DNA of 64,000 nucleotides, from NCBI GenBank assembly GCA_045600125.1, contig JAZRXH010000109.1:1-64000 (forward strand), given 5' to 3'. Positions 42,575 to 49,149 of the stretch are shown piece after piece. This DNA comes from SIG622 sp045600125. GTDB lineage: Bacteria > Bacillota > Clostridia > Oscillospirales > CAG-382. The position numbers were made by a program, and so were the translations under genes. The notes under the pieces were generated by a model that searched no databases, was not told the DNA's origin, and saw only the letters and a program-made list of their open reading frames with translations. Each line of letters starts with the position of its first letter. Positions within the stretch are counted from its first letter, which is position 1.

Positions 42575-43873
42575 TTACTCAATCTTTGTTCCGCATTCAG
42601 GGCAGAATTTACTGTTATCTTCTATTTGCTTTCCGCAATTATTGCATTTCTTTATCAAAGGGTGACCGCATTTGGGACAGAATTTACTGTTTCCACTTAG
42701 TAAACTTCCACAGTTTGGGCAAGGTGTAGGAACTTTTGCACCACATACAGAACAAGATGTAGCCCCATCAGGTAAATCTGCTTTGCAGTTACTGCAAGGA
42801 TTATATTTTTTACCACATTCAGGACAGAACTTTGTATCTTCAGTTAAATCTGTGTTGCAAGATGAGCATTTTATTCCTTTTTCGGTTGTTTCTTCTTTTG
42901 GTGTACCTGTAGTGTCAAAACCACAATGATTACAGAATTTTTCGTTTAACCCAATTCGTGCTTTGCACTTCGGGCATTCTTTCGTATCGTTAGTATTCAA
43001 TGCTTGCGTTAGCCCACCGAACTGCTGACCGATGGCACCACCGACACCAACACCCATTCCCAAACCAATTCCGGCTCCCATAAAGCCACCTTGCATAGAG
43101 TTGGGATTTGTAGCAGCACCTTCCAATGTATCAAACGAACGTTCCTGCTGATAACTGTATCCAACAATATCCATTTCTGCTCTTTTTGCAAGTGCATTTT
43201 TAAGTTGAACAACGGCTTTATCATCCTCGGGAACATTTATGTCGTTTACAAAGAATGAAACGAGTTTGATTCCGTACTTATCAAAAGTCGGCGAAATTTT
43301 TTCCTGCAAATATGTAGAAATTTCATCGAGATATGCGTTGATTTCCAATACGCTAATATTTTTATGTATTAAATATGACGAAATGACATCTTTTGCCTTT
43401 GTAAGATAAACCCCTCTAAAGAACTTCAAGATTGAGTTTTTATCGAATTGAGGTAATGTTCCAACAAGCTTTAATAAAAACTTTTTTGATTCCTCTATCT
43501 GAATGCCAAACTGCCCGAAAGCTCTTACGGGGACAAATACCTTATACTTAGGATCTTGAAGCTGAATAGGTGTTGAAGTACCCCATTTTACATCTAATGA
43601 AAAAACTTTATTGATATACCATACTTCGGCAGTAAACGGAGAACGCCCACCGAAAGGAAGGTTTATCAATTTATTTAAAATCGGTATATTGGCAGTATCT
43701 AAGGTGTGTCTGCCTGCACTAAACACATCGCATACTTGTCCGCCCTTAACTAATATAGCTTCTTGTGACTCATTTACGATTAACTGTGTCCAAGTTCCCA
43801 ATTCGTTATTAGGATACTTCCACGCAAACACATCAGGATTACCGTCATATTTTATGACATCAATAATTGCCAT
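42575..43873 (-). CDS. SPFH-domain protein with five C-terminal zinc ribbons (YdjI-like)
   Basis: The 432-residue protein begins MAIIDVIKYDG and shows the SPFH pattern of YdjI-like proteins (LIVNESQEAILVKGGQ, VWYINKVFSLDVKWGT, KYGIKLVSFFVNDINVPEDD). A Gly/Met-rich stretch (about 265-300) follows. The last 130 residues hold five double-Cys-x2-Cys zinc ribbons (CPKC/CNHC, CSSC/CPEC, CSNC/CSVC, CPNC/CPKC, CNNC/CPEC). In Bacillus, YdjI acts with membrane proteins YdjG and YdjH in a membrane-stress platform; the two genes downstream here may play those roles. AAAGGGGG precedes the ATG. The gene starts 44 bp from the left repeat of an invertible promoter element. Confidence 0.85.
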   Translation of the reverse strand: MAIIDVIKYDGNPDVFAWKYPNNELGTWTQLIVNESQEAILVKGGQVCDVFSAGRHTLDTANIPILNKLINLPFGGRSPFTAEVWYINKVFSLDVKWGTSTPIQLQDPKYKVFVPVRAFGQFGIQIEESKKFLLKLVGTLPQFDKNSILKFFRGVYLTKAKDVISSYLIHKNISVLEINAYLDEISTYLQEKISPTFDKYGIKLVSFFVNDINVPEDDKAVVQLKNALAKRAEMDIVGYSYQQERSFDTLEGAATNPNSMQGGFMGAGIGLGMGVGVGGAIGQQFGGLTQALNTNDTKECPKCKARIGLNEKFCNHCGFDTTGTPKEETTEKGIKCSSCNTDLTEDTKFCPECGKKYNPCSNCKADLPDGATSCSVCGAKVPTPCPNCGSLLSGNSKFCPKCGHPLIKKCNNCGKQIEDNSKFCPECGTKIE

Positions 43874-43917
43874 AACATATTCCCCCTTTGTAAATTTTAA
43901 TTTGCTTGCCGAACATT

Positions 43918-43940
43918 CCACATAATTGCGATTATGTGGA
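43918..43940 (+). repeat. Left inverted repeat of the switch
   Basis: Arms CCACATAAT and ATTATGTGG flank the 4-bp core TGCG, plus a trailing A. The perfect arms around a short asymmetric centre suit binding of two recombinase monomers. Confidence 0.85.
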
Positions 43941-43980
43941 TAAAGCAGAATAAATGTGTTTAAAATTTGTGATTACAGAC

Positions 43981-44022
43981 ACAAAAACAAGACCAATGTT
44001 AGTTGATAAATCTTCATTGGTC
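43981..44022 (-). terminator. Minus-strand hairpin terminator inside the invertible segment
   Basis: GACCAATG (43991-43998) pairs perfectly with CATTGGTC (44015-44022) across 16 bases; on the minus strand TTGTTTTTG follows. As oriented, it would stop read-through from the recombinase gene into the SPFH operon. A weak minus-strand promoter (TTGACC-17-TAACAT, 43996-44024) overlaps it. Confidence 0.55.
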
Positions 44023-44081
44023 AACTTTTGATGTCGTTTTTTGTGCATAACGGAGATTTTTTGTAAATATTACTAAAATCA

Positions 44082-44110
44082 TTGACTTTTATAGTCATAT
44101 ATGTTATTAT
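44082..44110 (+). promoter_or_regulatory. Promoter inside the invertible segment, pointing away from the SPFH operon
   Basis: TTGACT, exactly 17 bp, TATTAT (5/6 matches at both boxes). Transcription would start near 44117 and run into the right repeat. After inversion the start codon of the SPFH gene would lie about 97 bases downstream of the start site. Confidence 0.7.
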
Positions 44111-44146
44111 TCATTTAGTATGTAGCAAGTTTGTTTATATAAGTTT

Positions 44147-44180
44147 TCCACATAATCGCAATTATGTGGCTTTTTTATTT
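44147..44180 (+). repeat. Right inverted repeat; doubles as a rightward terminator
   Basis: The repeat (44147-44169) is the exact reverse complement of the left one. Its 9-bp self-pairing arms are followed on the plus strand by CTTTTTTATTTT, so it should terminate the outward-facing promoter's transcript after about 60 bases. The left repeat has no T-run on its outer side. Confidence 0.75.
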
Positions 44181-45019
44181 TAGCACCGCAAAAGTCCGAG
44201 CTTTTGTATTTGTCTACGGTGTACCTCACCCGTGCTCATTGTGTAAATTCTTGTTGTATTTACTGATGAGTGCCCTAAAATATCTGCAAGCCTTACAATG
44301 TCTTTCTGTAAGCTGTAATATGTTCTCGCAAAAAGATGACGAAAACTATGTGGATACACTTTGTCTTTTGAAACTCCGGCGATTTCGCATAACGCTTTTA
44401 ACATCTTCCATATATGGCTTCTGTCAAGAGGTTTACCATTACGGCTCACGAAAACGGAGCCGTTTTCAATTTTATTTTCTCGGATATATCCCTTTAACAT
44501 TTTGCAAAGCTCTTTCGGTAAGATGACAATACGCATTTTTCCTTTGCAGTTAATTACCGCTTGTCCCGTTTTCACGGCAGATGTAGTAATGTAGCGTAAT
44601 TCCGAAACCCTTATACCCGTACTTGCTATGGTTTGTATCAGGTAATAAAGCCTTTGATTTTTCTTATCTTTTGCCGCTGTTAAAAGCCGTTCATATTCCG
44701 TTTTTGTCAATTCCTTGTCCTTGCTTGAAAATATCTGCCTTTGTATTTTTAGTGCCTTTATCCGTATATCGTGCCATTCCATAAATGCAAAGAAACTGTT
44801 AAGGGAAGATATTGCCGCATTTACACTTGCAGGAGCATACTTTTCACACAATTCCTTTTTATAATCCAAAGCCAATATCTTTGTTACTTCCTGACCGCAC
44901 AGCCAAGCCATAAAGAAGGTTATATCACGGATATATTTTTCTATTGTGTTTTCGCTTTTTTCCTCCTCGATTAAATAATTTTTAAAGCTTTCTATAAGCG
45001 CATTTGTGATTTTTCTCAT
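44180..45019 (-). CDS. Tyrosine recombinase, probable DNA invertase
   Basis: The 279-residue protein has an N-terminal core-binding domain (about 1-95) and a catalytic domain with all expected residues: Arg137 in TGIRVSEL, Lys about 161 in the beta hairpin, His224-x2-Arg227 in HSFRHLF, His250 in LGHSS, and nucleophile Tyr259 in TTRIYTM. It resembles XerC/D-type and phage-integrase enzymes. AAGGAAAGGAAG precedes the ATG. Its 3' end is 10 bp from the right inverted repeat, so it most probably inverts the adjacent promoter segment. Like the rest of the island it is AT-rich. Confidence 0.9.
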   Translation of the reverse strand: MRKITNALIESFKNYLIEEEKSENTIEKYIRDITFFMAWLCGQEVTKILALDYKKELCEKYAPASVNAAISSLNSFFAFMEWHDIRIKALKIQRQIFSSKDKELTKTEYERLLTAAKDKKNQRLYYLIQTIASTGIRVSELRYITTSAVKTGQAVINCKGKMRIVILPKELCKMLKGYIRENKIENGSVFVSRNGKPLDRSHIWKMLKALCEIAGVSKDKVYPHSFRHLFARTYYSLQKDIVRLADILGHSSVNTTRIYTMSTGEVHRRQIQKLGLLRC

Positions 45020-45053
45020 TCAAATCAACTTCCTTTCCTTTATGTATTCTACC

Positions 45054-45070
45054 ACTTACATAAACAAACT
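45054..45070 (-). repeat. 17-bp motif shared with the invertible segment
   Basis: On the minus strand this reads AGTTTGTTTATGTAAGT, 35 bp before the recombinase start. The plus strand at 44128-44144, just inside the right repeat, has the same 17-mer with one change. It could be a binding site for a common regulator or the recombinase. Confidence 0.45.
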
Positions 45071-45173
45071 ATTTAGAAGCCATCAATGAATTTAAGTATT
45101 CACACAAATCTCCAGCAACAGTCTATTAAATAAGCGGTATTTTGACAAATGTGTGGATTTCAAGATACAAATT

Positions 45174-45220
45174 AAGCCCGAATATGCAAGCTGAATTTTG
45201 CTTGTATATTCGGGCTTTTT
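45174..45220 (+). terminator. Long hairpin terminator at the right edge of the island
   Basis: AAGCCCGAATATGCAAGC pairs with GCTTGTATATTCGGGCTT (one wobble, 18 bp) across an 8-base loop, followed by TTTTT on the plus strand. No plus-strand gene precedes it, so it may insulate the island or belong to a lost gene. Confidence 0.65.
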
Positions 45221-45268
45221 CTGTTATTAGAGCAATTTTTCTTCTAAATATTTATTTCGCTCGAGGGA

Positions 45269-45314
45269 GCCCCGCCGACGGAAGTACGCCGCAGGCGGCG
45301 GAAGACGGCGGGGC
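45269..45314. repeat. GC-rich nested palindrome
   Basis: GCCCCGCCG (45269-45277) and CGGCGGGGC (45306-45314) form an outer stem around an inner CGCCGC...GCGGCG stem with GGAAGTA between them. A related element with GGCGCC-GCA-GGCGCC and GGAAGTA is at 48260-48295. The sharp GC change marks the island boundary. Confidence 0.5.
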
Positions 45315-45333
45315 GGGCGGGTGGGCAAAAAGA

Positions 45334-45362
45334 AAAGGACAGAAGCAGTTCTTCTGTCCTTT
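45334..45362 (-). terminator. Terminator of the rpsF-ssb-rpsR operon
   Basis: AAAGGACAGAAG pairs perfectly with CTTCTGTCCTTT around five bases; on the minus strand TTTTCTTTTT follows. Confidence 0.85.
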
Positions 45363-45381
45363 CGGTGCTCATTTCCAAAAC

Positions 45382-45624
45382 TCAGTCGGAAATATAAGGC
45401 ATAAGAGCGATATGTCTTGCTCTCTTAACGGCTACGGTGAGCTGTCTCTGATGCTTTGCGCAAGTACCGGTGATTCTGCGAGGGAGAATCTTGGCTCTCT
45501 CGGATACGCACTTGCGAAGTCTTGTAACGTCCTTATAGTCGATATGCTCGATCTTGTCTGCGCAGAACTGACAGATCTTCTTCTTCTTGCGAGTCTTGAA
45601 CTGCTGCTGCTTCTGAGCGTCCAT
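45382..45624 (-). CDS. rpsR: 30S ribosomal protein S18
   Basis: The 80-residue product has the S18 signature: KICQFCADKIEHIDYKDVTRLRKCVSERAKILPRRITGTCAKHQRQLTVAVKRAR in family order (start, middle and end seen), ending RHIALMPYISD. It binds S6 on the 30S platform. The ATG at 45624 has AAAGGAG nine bases upstream; an ATG three codons earlier touches that site. The CxxC pair suggests the zinc-binding form. It is third in the rpsF-ssb-rpsR operon. Confidence 0.96.
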   Translation of the reverse strand: MDAQKQQQFKTRKKKKICQFCADKIEHIDYKDVTRLRKCVSERAKILPRRITGTCAKHQRQLTVAVKRARHIALMPYISD

Positions 45625-45721
45625 GGAATACATCTCCTTTCGACAGCCGCCGTGGGCTCCGGGACTATTCCCGTGCCGCATCGGTCGGCATGCTGCTTGA
45701 TTTTTGGGGTCCGTTCTTCTG

Positions 45722-46180
45722 TCAGAACGGTAAGTCGTCCTCCGAGCCTACAACCTCGAAATTGCTTTCGATGTTACTGTTGGCTGCGGGTGCCGAACTG
45801 CCGTGGCGAGGCTCCTCGCCGTAGTAAACATCGTCTCTGCGCGCACCGTTTCCGTCGCCCTTTCTGCCTACGAAGCTGACTTCGTCCGCTACGACTTCGG
45901 TAACGTAACGCTTCTGTCCGTTCTGGTCGGTGTAATTTCTTGTCTGAATTGCACCGCACACGAGGATCGGGCTGCCCTTGGTAAAGTAACGGCTAACGAA
46001 TTCAGCCGTTGTCCTCCAGGCAACGATGTTGATGAAATCCGCCTGTACCGGGTCTTCGGGCTTCGCATACCGTCTCTGTACTGCGATGGAGAACGCCGTC
46101 ACGGACACGCCGCTGGGTGTCTTCTTCAGTTCGGGATCGGCTGTAAGGTTGCCCACGAGAATAACTTTGTTAAAAGCCAT
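45722..46180 (-). CDS. ssb: Single-stranded DNA-binding protein
   Basis: The 152-residue protein has the OB-fold SSB pattern (MAFNKVILVGNLTADPELKKT, FINIVAWRTTAEFVSRYFTKGSPILVCG) and ends in the acidic partner-binding tip DDLPF. It coats single-stranded DNA in replication and repair. Length and position between rpsF and rpsR are typical of Bacillota. A ribosome binding site GGAGGG precedes the start. Confidence 0.97.
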   Translation of the reverse strand: MAFNKVILVGNLTADPELKKTPSGVSVTAFSIAVQRRYAKPEDPVQADFINIVAWRTTAEFVSRYFTKGSPILVCGAIQTRNYTDQNGQKRYVTEVVADEVSFVGRKGDGNGARRDDVYYGEEPRHGSSAPAANSNIESNFEVVGSEDDLPF

Positions 46181-46199
46181 TGTCTTTCCCTCCTGCGGA

Positions 46200-46499
46200 T
46201 CACTTTTCGAGCGCTACAATGATGGAACGGAGAATACCGTCCGTGATATTGTAGACACGGTCAAGTTCAGCGGGGACTGCCTTCTCGGAAGAGAAGTTAA
46301 CGAGCACGTAGTAGCCGTCTTCAAAATCCTGAATCGGATATGCGAGCTTCTTCTTGCCCCATTCGTCAACGCTGTCGATGGTACCGCCATTCGTCGTAAT
46401 GATTCCGGTGAACTTGTCAACGAGAGCCTTGGTAGCTTCCTCTGTCAGTTCAGGATTGATTACGAAAATGGTCTCATACTTACCGATGATTTTTTCCAT
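46200..46499 (-). CDS. rpsF: 30S ribosomal protein S6
   Basis: The 99-residue product begins MEKIIGKYETIFVINPEL and contains WGKKKLAYPIQDFEDGYYVLVNF, the S6 signature. It pairs with S18 in the 30S platform. GGAGGTG precedes the ATG at 46499; the frame is open 13 codons earlier. First gene of the operon behind a perfect promoter. Confidence 0.97.
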   Translation of the reverse strand: MEKIIGKYETIFVINPELTEEATKALVDKFTGIITTNGGTIDSVDEWGKKKLAYPIQDFEDGYYVLVNFSSEKAVPAELDRVYNITDGILRSIIVALEK

Positions 46500-46587
46500 T
46501 TTTCCTGCACCTCCTTCCGGCCTATGACCCGGCAACATCGTGCCGAGTAAGAAGTATTATTTTTCCGGGCGCAATACGCACGCCCGG
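46500..46587 (-). promoter_or_regulatory. rpsF leader, possible S6:S18-binding RNA
   Basis: The leader of about 88 bases begins with a perfect hairpin (CCGGGCG with CGCCCGG, 46565-46571 and 46581-46587) and later has GCCGGG/CATAGGCCGG near the ribosome binding site. Many rpsF operons carry an autoregulatory S6:S18 element with CCG-containing bulges; this could be one, but I cannot confirm the consensus by eye. Confidence 0.4.
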
Positions 46588-46593
46588 GTAAAC

Positions 46594-46622
46594 ATTATAC
46601 AACCGTTCCGTTTATTTGTCAA
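46594..46622 (-). promoter_or_regulatory. Perfect sigma-A promoter of the rpsF operon
   Basis: On the minus strand consensus TTGACA and TATAAT are 17 bp apart. Confidence 0.85.
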
Positions 46623-46745
46623 GAGCGATAACAAAAAATTTACATATTCCGGAAAGTTCCGGAAAGTTCCGCTAAGTCCTTCGGTTTCTTTCTCGCCTTA
46701 TTCCCCGACCGCTTTCCGCCTCCCCGTAAAAGAGACAAGGGCGGC

Positions 46746-46773
46746 TGTTAAAAATCAAAGTTGATTTTTAACA
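46746..46773. promoter_or_regulatory. Perfect 28-bp palindrome upstream of the oxidoreductase promoter
   Basis: Thirteen-base arms TGTTAAAAATCAA and TTGATTTTTAACA flank AG. It lies 22 bp before the -35 box of the oxidoreductase gene and 125 bp from the rpsF promoter. An operator for a dimeric regulator fits its position; a hairpin terminator is less likely because no gene ends here. Confidence 0.55.
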
Positions 46774-46794
46774 ATTTCCTGCATAGTTTTCGCC

Positions 46795-46823
46795 TTTACT
46801 TGCCGTGTGACCTGTGCTACAAT
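46795..46823 (+). promoter_or_regulatory. Candidate promoter of the oxidoreductase gene
   Basis: TTTACT, 17 bp, TACAAT. The leader is about 60 bases. Two tandem copies of CCGGAAAGTT lie further upstream at about 46650. Confidence 0.55.
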
Positions 46824-46889
46824 GAAGCGAAAAAAGAGAGCATTTTCAAAGTAAAATGGTTTCTCTTTATCTGAAAGGAATGTTCGACC

Positions 46890-48089
46890 ATGAATAAAGA
46901 GCTCACCGTCGCCATCATCGGCTGCGGAAATTTCGCCCAGTTTTTCGTCCCGCTTTTCAAGGCGCATCCGACGGTGAAAAAAGTCTGCGTCTGCGACCTC
47001 ATCCGGGAAAAAGCCGAGGATTACGCAAAACGCTTCGACGTGGAAATCATCGACAGCTTTGAGGCGGCGCTGTCCAACCCGAATATCAACTGCATCGCCA
47101 ACTTCACCGAGCGTCACCGACACGGGGAGATCGTTCTTGCGGCGCTGTCGGCAGGAAAGCACGTCTATTCCGCCGTTCCCATGGCACCTACCGTTGACGA
47201 GTGCCGGCAGATCGTCGAGCTGGTACGGCGTACGGGACTTACCTATCTGATGGGCGAGACCTGCTACTACTACCCCTGCGCCATGTACTGCCGTGAAATG
47301 TACAAGAAGGGCGCTTTCGGCGACTTTACCTACGGCGCTTCCCAATATTATCACCACATCGACGCCATCAGCTACGGCAAGCGTCCTATGGAGGGCGGTA
47401 TGCCGCCCATGCTCTACCCTACCCACTCCACCTCCATGCTTCTTTCCGCCGTCGCCTCCTTCGCAAAAAAAGTGGTCTGCTTCGGCTACAAGGACAAAAC
47501 TCACGACGGACGTTTTGAAAAGGGCTGCAACTACTGGGACAACGAGTTCTCCAACCAATATTCCATGATGCTTCTGGACAACGGCGGCACGGCGAGGATC
47601 ACCGAGGCACGCTCCTTCGGCTGGAAGAAGCCTTCCTCCTATATTTCCGCTCTCTACGGTACGAAGGCGGGCTATGAGTTCAGTAACGCCCAGCACGTCT
47701 TCGTGGAAAAACTCGCCACGGACGGCGAGGAAAAGGTAAAGCTCATCGACGTCAGCGATTACGTCAACACCGAAGGAATGGTCGCTCACAAGAACGACGC
47801 CGACTTCAAGGACAGAGTTGCCAACGGAGAATGGCAGTGGGCAGATATCGCCGAGGTACAGCGTTCCGAGTTCGTCCGTCTTCCCGCCGAATACGACTCT
47901 CTGCCCAACGGCCACATGGCGACCCACAAGCTCCTTGTGGACGACTTCTGCACGGCAGCGGCAAAGAAGGAAGTCCCGATCCTCAACGCCTGCGCCGCCG
48001 CAAGGTACACCGTTCCCGGGCTTGTTGCCATCGAATCTGCCAAGGCGGAAGGTGCCGTTCTGGATGTACCGGACTTCGGTACGATGTAA
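46890..48089 (+). CDS. Gfo/Idh/MocA-family oxidoreductase
   Basis: The 399-residue protein has an N-terminal Rossmann domain (IIGCGNFAQFF, about 9-19; CDLIREKAEDYAKRF), the conserved region NCIANFTERHRHGEIVLAALSAGKHVYSAVPMA resembling the family's EKP loop with an altered VPMA, and a C-terminal substrate domain (GGMPPMLYPTHSTSMLL). Members use NAD(P)H to oxidise or reduce sugars, inositols or glycan substrates; some Clostridia relatives are glycosidases. The usual catalytic Lys in EKP is not at its place here, which may mean a different substrate chemistry. GAAAGGAATG precedes the start. Confidence 0.85.
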   Translation: MNKELTVAIIGCGNFAQFFVPLFKAHPTVKKVCVCDLIREKAEDYAKRFDVEIIDSFEAALSNPNINCIANFTERHRHGEIVLAALSAGKHVYSAVPMAPTVDECRQIVELVRRTGLTYLMGETCYYYPCAMYCREMYKKGAFGDFTYGASQYYHHIDAISYGKRPMEGGMPPMLYPTHSTSMLLSAVASFAKKVVCFGYKDKTHDGRFEKGCNYWDNEFSNQYSMMLLDNGGTARITEARSFGWKKPSSYISALYGTKAGYEFSNAQHVFVEKLATDGEEKVKLIDVSDYVNTEGMVAHKNDADFKDRVANGEWQWADIAEVQRSEFVRLPAEYDSLPNGHMATHKLLVDDFCTAAAKKEVPILNACAAARYTVPGLVAIESAKAEGAVLDVPDFGTM

Positions 48090-48137
48090 ACTTCGCCTTC
48101 TTTCACAGGCAGCCATAACCTGCCACACCCGGCGGTC

Positions 48138-48171
48138 CCCACCGAGGATCTTTCCTCGGTGGGATTTTTTT
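48138..48171 (+). terminator. Intrinsic terminator after the oxidoreductase gene
   Basis: CCCACCGAGGA pairs perfectly with TCCTCGGTGGG around TCTT, followed by ATTTTTTT. Confidence 0.9.
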
Positions 48172-48259
48172 CGCCTTCGGGGAGATTCTCACCTTACTTT
48201 GCCATCCTTCTCAGCAAAAGCAAAACGGCAATCAAAGAAAAACGGCGAAAAAAAGAGCC

Positions 48260-48295
48260 GGCGCCGCAGGCGCCGACCCCCGCCGGGGGAAGTAA
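48260..48295. repeat. GC-rich double palindrome
   Basis: GGCGCC-GCA-GGCGCC is followed directly by CCCCC-GCC-GGGGG and GGAAGTA. It resembles the palindrome at 45269-45314 in composition and in the GCCGCAGGCG core. Confidence 0.45.
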
Positions 48296-48333
48296 CGGTC
48301 AAAGCATAAGTCCGCCAGTTCCCCATAGCAATT

Positions 48334-48966
48334 TCATCGTTCGGAAAGCTGTCCCGGAAGCCTGAGCTTTACCTTCGGAACGAAGCCCTTGTCAAATTCT
48401 TCCACGTCGGCAGCGTCGACGTAATATCCCATCGGCGTCCGGTAGATGCCGGTCACACCGTCAAGATACCCCGGGATCAGCTCCCGACAAAGGAAGAAGG
48501 AAGAGTCGGCGCCCTCCGGTAAATCATGGTACCGGATGCCGAACCTTGAAGCGTAGTCGAAACCGCTCTTCCCGTAGAAGCCGATATTGCCCTCGAACAG
48601 AACGGCGCCGTAGCCGAGCTCCGTTGCTTTTGCCAGCGAGTAGTCCAGCAGCATTTTGCCGTACCCCCGGCGTTTCAGCTCGGGCAGGATCCCGATGGGA
48701 CCCATGGTCAAAATCGGTATGGTGCGTCCGTCGTCGGCGTCGATGATCGTCTTCATGAACATGTTCTGACCGATCAGTCTGCCGTTTTGTTCCATAACAA
48801 AGTCAAGCTCCGGGATGAAGGCAGGATCGTCCCGCAGCACGTGAAGCACGTAATGCTCACTGCAGCCGGGGTGATACACGTTCCAAAATGCCTCCCGCAC
48901 AAGGTTTTCGTTTTCTCTGTAGTCTTCTTTTCTCTCCAAACGGATGATGGTGTCATTTGTATTCAT
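48334..48966 (-). CDS. GNAT-family N-acetyltransferase
   Basis: The 210-residue protein has the GNAT acetyl-CoA loop LPELKRRGYGKMLLDYSL, preceded by ILTMGPIGI (strand beta4) and followed by GAVLFEGNIGFYGKSGF. The N-terminal VREAFWNVYHPGCSEHYVLHVLR and the C-terminal DVEEFDKGF pattern match acetyltransferases often annotated as YhbS-like. The substrate is unknown. AGGAGGAC precedes the ATG at 48966; an in-frame ATG eleven codons earlier lacks one. Confidence 0.85.
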   Translation of the reverse strand: MNTNDTIIRLERKEDYRENENLVREAFWNVYHPGCSEHYVLHVLRDDPAFIPELDFVMEQNGRLIGQNMFMKTIIDADDGRTIPILTMGPIGILPELKRRGYGKMLLDYSLAKATELGYGAVLFEGNIGFYGKSGFDYASRFGIRYHDLPEGADSSFFLCRELIPGYLDGVTGIYRTPMGYYVDAADVEEFDKGFVPKVKLRLPGQLSER

Positions 48967-49149
48967 TATTTTTGTCCTCCTGAAAATTGTTGACTTCAAT
49001 GCCGGATTCGGCGGGAGGTTTGTAAGACTGTACGCAAACCTCCCGGTCAGCCTACAATCTCCGTTGTGTCGTACTTTCTCAAACAGTACTCTCCTATAAT
49101 AAAAAATTTATAATCAGGCCTTTCGGCGTGATCACCTATATATTCACGG

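Larger units (their letters stand above)
43918..44169. mobile_element. Candidate invertible promoter element (phase-variation switch)
   Basis: Two copies of a 23-bp sequence in inverted orientation (43918-43940 and 44147-44169, identical when one is reverse-complemented) enclose about 206 bp. The segment holds a plus-strand promoter (44082-44110) and a minus-strand hairpin terminator. A tyrosine recombinase gene ends 10 bp beyond the right repeat, and the SPFH operon starts 44 bp beyond the left one. Each repeat is itself an imperfect palindrome, as expected for a tyrosine recombinase core site. In the orientation shown the main promoter points away from the operon, which would be OFF. This element fills the 306-bp gene-free stretch 43874-44179. 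Confidence 0.75.

Noticed and set aside
43918..44169. Inverted repeats as plain terminators or as a small insertion sequence
   Set aside because: Only one repeat is followed by a T-run, the enclosed 206 bp encodes no transposase, and the perfect 23-bp match next to a tyrosine recombinase is better explained by inversion. It cannot be excluded without read data.
41099..45330. Integration att direct repeats or a tRNA target for the island
   Set aside because: I found no direct repeat of useful length at the two ends and no tRNA in the neighbourhood. The only strong repeats are the inverted pair of the switch.
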